8,096 nt of DNA, taken from Mollicutes bacterium (lineage in GTDB: Bacteria; Bacillota_I; Bacilli_A; Izemoplasmatales; Izemoplasmataceae). The notes under the pieces were generated by a model. It ran no database searches, was not told the DNA's origin, and worked only from the letters and a program-made list of their open reading frames with translations. The DNA is taken from the NCBI GenBank assembly GCA_003559585.1, contig PWKX01000108.1, positions 1 through 8,096 of the forward strand, in the 5' to 3' direction. Of the stretch, positions 5,167 to 8,096 are shown piece after piece. Position 1 is the stretch's first letter. Every line of letters starts with the position of its first letter. Position numbers and translations under genes: made by a program.

Positions 5167-6375
5167 TTACTGCTCCTTTTTGAAATTAAGCATATGACCT
5201 AATTTCTGTTTTTTAGTTTTTAAGTAATACTGATTTTTTTCATTATGATTCATTTGGATCGCAACGCGTTCAACCACTTCAATGCCAAACCCTGCTAACC
5301 CATTGATTTTTCTTGGGTTGTTGGTCATAAGACGCAGTTTTTTAGCGCCTAAATCATTTAATATTTGCGCTCCGATGCCATAATCTCTTAAATCATCTTC
5401 AAACCCTAAAGCTTGATTGGCTTCAACGGTATCCATGCCTTGGTCTTGTAGATGATAGGCTTTGATTTTATTGATCAAACCAATCCCACGGCCTTCTTGA
5501 CGCATATACAGTAAGACGCCTTCACCGGCTTGTTCGATTTTATGCAAGGCTTCGTTTAACTGTTCACCACAATCACAGCGTTTAGAGGAAAACGCATCGC
5601 CGGTTAAACACTCAGAATGCACACGAACTAACGTTGGGGTCGCCGGATTGATGTTGCCTTTGACTAAGGCCACGTGATGTTCACCGTTTAAAGTGTTTTC
5701 ATAACCAACCATCTTAAAGACGCCGTGTTCTGTGGGCAGTTCACTTTCTGCGGCACGTTTGATATAAGATAGGTGTTGATGACGGTATTCAATCAAATCA
5801 GCAATCGAAATCATTTTAAGATTGTGTTTTTCTTTGTATTTGATTAAATCAGGGACGCGTGCCATTGAGCCATCTTCATTCATAATCTCACAAATCACCC
5901 CAGCGGGTTTTAACCCAGCTAAATCACTTAAATCCACCGCGGCTTCGGTGTGCCCAGCGCGTTTTAACACCCCGCCTTCTTTTGCAATTAAAGGAAATAC
6001 ATGGCCTGGTCGTTTAAAATCTGGTGCACCAGCATTTGGTTGCATCGCTAAGCGAATGGTGTCAGAACGTTCTTGTGCACTAATGCCGGTGGTGGTGTGC
6101 ATGCCGTCAATGGATACGGTAAACGCTGTGTGAAGTTGGTCGGTGTTGTCTTGAACCATTGGGTTTAAGGCCAATTGTTCCGCTTTTTGTTGGGTTAAAG
6201 ATAAACAAACCAACCCGCGTCCATGGGTGACCATGAAGTTAATCGCTTCTGGCGTGATTTTCTCAGCCGCCATCACTAAATCGCCTTCGTTTTCACGGTC
6301 TTCATCGTCAATCACGATGATCATGTCACCTTGTTTGATGGCTTTAATGCCATCTTCGATGGTATCTAATGTCAT
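5167..6375 (-). CDS. ribBA: Bifunctional 3,4-dihydroxy-2-butanone 4-phosphate synthase / GTP cyclohydrolase II
   Basis: This 402-residue fusion supplies both branches of riboflavin synthesis. The N-terminal RibB domain (about 1-200) converts ribulose 5-phosphate to dihydroxybutanone phosphate and formate. It carries DDEDRENEGDLV (23-34), with the acidic metal and substrate residues, then GISAQERSDTI (97-107), RPGHVFPL (122-129) and RAGHTEAAVDL (139-149). The C-terminal RibA domain (about 205-395) opens the GTP imidazole ring. Its zinc ligands are Cys256, Cys267 and Cys269 (HSECLTGD, then RCDCGEQL), followed by MRQEGRGIGL (291-300), DTVEANQALGF (315-325) and TNNPRKINGL (351-360). Both halves look catalytically intact, with the normal length for a Bacillus-type RibBA. 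The ATG has AGGAG nine bases upstream. It starts 12 nt after ribE and ends two bases before ribH. Confidence 0.97.
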   Translation of the reverse strand: MTLDTIEDGIKAIKQGDMIIVIDDEDRENEGDLVMAAEKITPEAINFMVTHGRGLVCLSLTQQKAEQLALNPMVQDNTDQLHTAFTVSIDGMHTTTGISAQERSDTIRLAMQPNAGAPDFKRPGHVFPLIAKEGGVLKRAGHTEAAVDLSDLAGLKPAGVICEIMNEDGSMARVPDLIKYKEKHNLKMISIADLIEYRHQHLSYIKRAAESELPTEHGVFKMVGYENTLNGEHHVALVKGNINPATPTLVRVHSECLTGDAFSSKRCDCGEQLNEALHKIEQAGEGVLLYMRQEGRGIGLINKIKAYHLQDQGMDTVEANQALGFEDDLRDYGIGAQILNDLGAKKLRLMTNNPRKINGLAGFGIEVVERVAIQMNHNEKNQYYLKTKKQKLGHMLNFKKEQ

Positions 6376-6387
6376 GTTGATCAGCTC

Positions 6388-7035
6388 CTAATAGCCATAT
6401 TTTTGTAGAAATGCTTTGTCAATGGGTTGTTTTTGATTGGAAGATGGTTGATGGTGCATGAGTTTTTCAACATATTTTGCAATCATATCCACTTCTATGT
6501 TTACTTGATCGTTCTTTTTTTTCTTCGTTAATATGGTTTGATCTTTGGTATGTGGGATGATGGATACTTTAACATGGGACGCCGTGATGTTTGCGACCGT
6601 TAATGAAATGCCATCAATGGCGATGGACCCTTTTTCAATCACGTATTTTAATAACGACTCATCGGCTTTAATGTCTATCCAAATGGCGATATCATCGGCT
6701 TTCATTGATGTGATGGTGCCGGTGCCATCGATGTGACCACTAACCATGTGGCCATCAAAGCGATGATTGGCCAACATGGCCCGTTCTAAATTTAGAGCAT
6801 CGCCCACGGATAAAGCTCCGAGATTGCTTCTTAATAAGGTTTCATGCATGACATCAACGCTAAAGTAAGTGTTTGATTTTTCGGTGATGGTTAAACAAAC
6901 CCCATTGGTGGCGATAGAATCCCCAACCTTTGTATCTTCAAGAACCTTGCGCGCGTTGATGGTCAAACGGGCGCTTTTTGAGCCTTTTTGAATGCTTTTT
7001 AACCGACCGATTTCTTCTATAATACCTGTAAACAT
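6388..7035 (-). CDS. ribE: Riboflavin synthase, alpha subunit
   Basis: This 215-residue riboflavin synthase has the two tandem lumazine-binding barrels typical of the family. The enzyme dismutates two 6,7-dimethyl-8-ribityllumazine molecules to riboflavin and returns one aminouracil to RibH. The N-barrel (about 1-88) opens with MFTGIIEEIG and carries NGVCLTI (44-50) and FSVDVMHETLLRSNLG (58-73). The C-barrel (about 98-185) has SGHIDGTG (99-106), AIDGISLTV (139-147) and IPHTKDQT (160-167). These repeated GVCLTV/GISLTV-like and SGH elements mark the duplication. The protein is complete, with a slightly long polar C-terminal tail (193-215). GAGGT lies seven bases before the ATG, and two bases separate it from the ribD stop. 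The gene is called ribE or ribB depending on the organism; ribE is used here. Confidence 0.97.
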   Translation of the reverse strand: MFTGIIEEIGRLKSIQKGSKSARLTINARKVLEDTKVGDSIATNGVCLTITEKSNTYFSVDVMHETLLRSNLGALSVGDALNLERAMLANHRFDGHMVSGHIDGTGTITSMKADDIAIWIDIKADESLLKYVIEKGSIAIDGISLTVANITASHVKVSIIPHTKDQTILTKKKKNDQVNIEVDMIAKYVEKLMHHQPSSNQKQPIDKAFLQKYGY

Positions 7036-7037
7036 GG

Positions 7038-8096
7038 TTATGACCTCATTTCATATACGATTAAGACATCATCATCGATGGTCTCAACAGAGCGTCGTGT
7101 TAAGCGTTTCGATGCTTTGATGCTGTCAAAGCCAAGGCCCCCAACCGGTGTTGGTGCCTCATGCCCTCCGATGATTAAAGGGGCAATAAAACTATACACT
7201 CGGTTCACAATCCCGGCTTGGATGGCCGCAAAGTTTAATGTCGCACCACCTTCTAATAAGATGCTGTTGATGGGGCGTTTGCCTAAGATTTCCATTAAGG
7301 CATTTAAATCAAGATGGCCATCTTTTAAAGGCGTGATTAAAACCTCTGCCTTGGTGTTTTTAATGGCACGAATGCGTGATTCACCAGCCAGTTCACTCAC
7401 CGCGACCAACACCGGGCTTGTCTTTTGGTTTAAAACCTTAGCATCTAAGGGAATCTCACCGAATGTATCACAAATGATGATGATTGGATGGCTGATGATT
7501 TGTTGGTTCAAGCGTGTGTTTAACTTAGGGTTGTCGTGGATGATGGTGCCAACCCCCACCATGATTGCTTGCAGTTGATGTCTTAATTGGTGGGTGTGGT
7601 ATCGTGATGTTTCGTTACTGATCCAGCGAGAATCATGGGATGTTGTGGCTATTTTGCCATCAGCACTCATCGCTGTTTTCATCACAACAAACGGTGTTTG
7701 GTGTTGTATGTGATGAAAAAATGCTGCGTTTAAAGCGCGATTTTCAGCGTCTAATACGCCAAGGGTGATGGTGATGTTGGCTGCTTTTAATCGTTTGATC
7801 CCACGACCAGAGACGCGTGGGTTTGGATCTTCAGAAGCGATGACAACATGCGCAATGCCATGCTTAATAATAGCATCGGCACAAGGTGGTGTTTTACCGA
7901 TGTGTGAACACGGTTCTAAGGTCACATACATCGTCGCACCTTGCACGTCTTCAGTGGCGTGTTTAAACGCTTGAATCTCTGCGTGGTCTTCCCCATAGCG
8001 TTGATGATACCCTTGTCCAATGATACGGCCATTTTTAACAATGATTGCCCCAACTAATGGGTTTGGGTTTGTAAATCCCATGCCTTTTTTCGCTAA
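7038..8096 (-). CDS. ribD: Bifunctional diaminohydroxyphosphoribosylaminopyrimidine deaminase / reductase, 5' end beyond the window
   Basis: RibD deaminates the pyrimidine made by RibBA and then reduces its ribosyl side chain with NADPH. Although a Met codon at 8079-8081 could be taken as the start, the frame runs open to the window edge. The extra residues LAKKG before MGFTNPNPLVGA match the helix normally found at this point, so the gene is truncated by the window and its true start lies outside. Numbering from that internal Met, the deaminase domain has His33 and Glu35 (EDHAEIQAF) plus Cys58 and Cys67 (TLEPCSHIGKTPPC), the zinc site and catalytic glutamate. All sit 16 below their Bacillus RibG counterparts, so about a dozen residues are missing. 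The reductase domain (about residue 140 onward) shows KTAMSADGKIA, GVGTIIHDNP, LLEGGATLN and the usual C-terminus. The stop is TAA, two bases before ribE. Confidence 0.96.
   Translation of the reverse strand, partial: LAKKGMGFTNPNPLVGAIIVKNGRIIGQGYHQRYGEDHAEIQAFKHATEDVQGATMYVTLEPCSHIGKTPPCADAIIKHGIAHVVIASEDPNPRVSGRGIKRLKAANITITLGVLDAENRALNAAFFHHIQHQTPFVVMKTAMSADGKIATTSHDSRWISNETSRYHTHQLRHQLQAIMVGVGTIIHDNPKLNTRLNQQIISHPIIIICDTFGEIPLDAKVLNQKTSPVLVAVSELAGESRIRAIKNTKAEVLITPLKDGHLDLNALMEILGKRPINSILLEGGATLNFAAIQAGIVNRVYSFIAPLIIGGHEAPTPVGGLGFDSIKASKRLTRRSVETIDDDVLIVYEMRS

Noticed and set aside
5822..6133. 103-codon plus-strand frame inside ribBA
   Set aside because: It is antisense to the catalytic core of the RibB domain, with no recognisable domain and no independent promoter or terminator.
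7078..7578. 166-codon plus-strand frame inside ribD
   Set aside because: It is exactly antisense to strongly conserved RibD reductase coding sequence, has no family resemblance, and is explained by codon bias of the real gene.
7979..8096. Search for an FMN riboswitch controlling the riboflavin operon
   Set aside because: The right edge is still inside ribD coding sequence, so the operon leader is outside the window. No FMN riboswitch was recognised in the gaps inside the window.

Overview
The window is gene-dense and moderately AT-rich. All eight confident genes lie on the minus strand. They use Shine-Dalgarno sites of the AGGAG/GAGGTGA type and the standard genetic code: Trp is TGG where checked in ribD, and TGA is a real stop in one permease gene. 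Rho-independent terminators with long T runs close each transcription unit. Together this suggests a low-GC Gram-positive bacterium (Firmicutes, or a standard-code Tenericutes relative such as an Acholeplasma/Izemoplasma-like lineage). The phylum is an inference and the genus cannot be fixed from this sequence.

There are three transcription units, all read right to left. (1) From the right edge to about 4020 is a riboflavin operon in the order ribD (5' end cut by the window edge), ribE, ribBA, ribH, then a HAD-family phosphatase gene. Junctions are 0 to 12 nt and a strong terminator overlaps the last stop codon. RibBA makes both starting intermediates, from GTP and from ribulose 5-phosphate. 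RibD deaminates and reduces the pyrimidine. A phosphatase must then remove the phosphate before RibH (lumazine synthase) and RibE (riboflavin synthase) finish riboflavin. The HAD gene is a natural candidate for that dephosphorylation, a step with no universally conserved enzyme. The operon promoter, and any FMN riboswitch, would lie beyond the right edge. (2) At 2645-3703 is a single gene for a PfoR/PTS_EIIC_2-type polytopic membrane protein, with its own probable promoter and terminator. (3) From 2545 down to 204 is a three-gene ABC-2 type exporter operon (one ATPase and two paralogous membrane half-subunits) with a dyad in its promoter region and a strong terminator at 91-121.

The only long gene-poor stretch is 3704-4045. 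It holds the probable promoter of the PfoR-like gene, an inverted repeat followed by seven Ts, a short direct repeat, and a weak plus-strand ORF of about 52 codons that converges on the riboflavin operon terminator. The window is mostly ordinary housekeeping and transport. The points most worth a second look are the HAD phosphatase inside the riboflavin operon, the perfect dyad over the exporter promoter, and the small ORF in the 3704-4045 gap.
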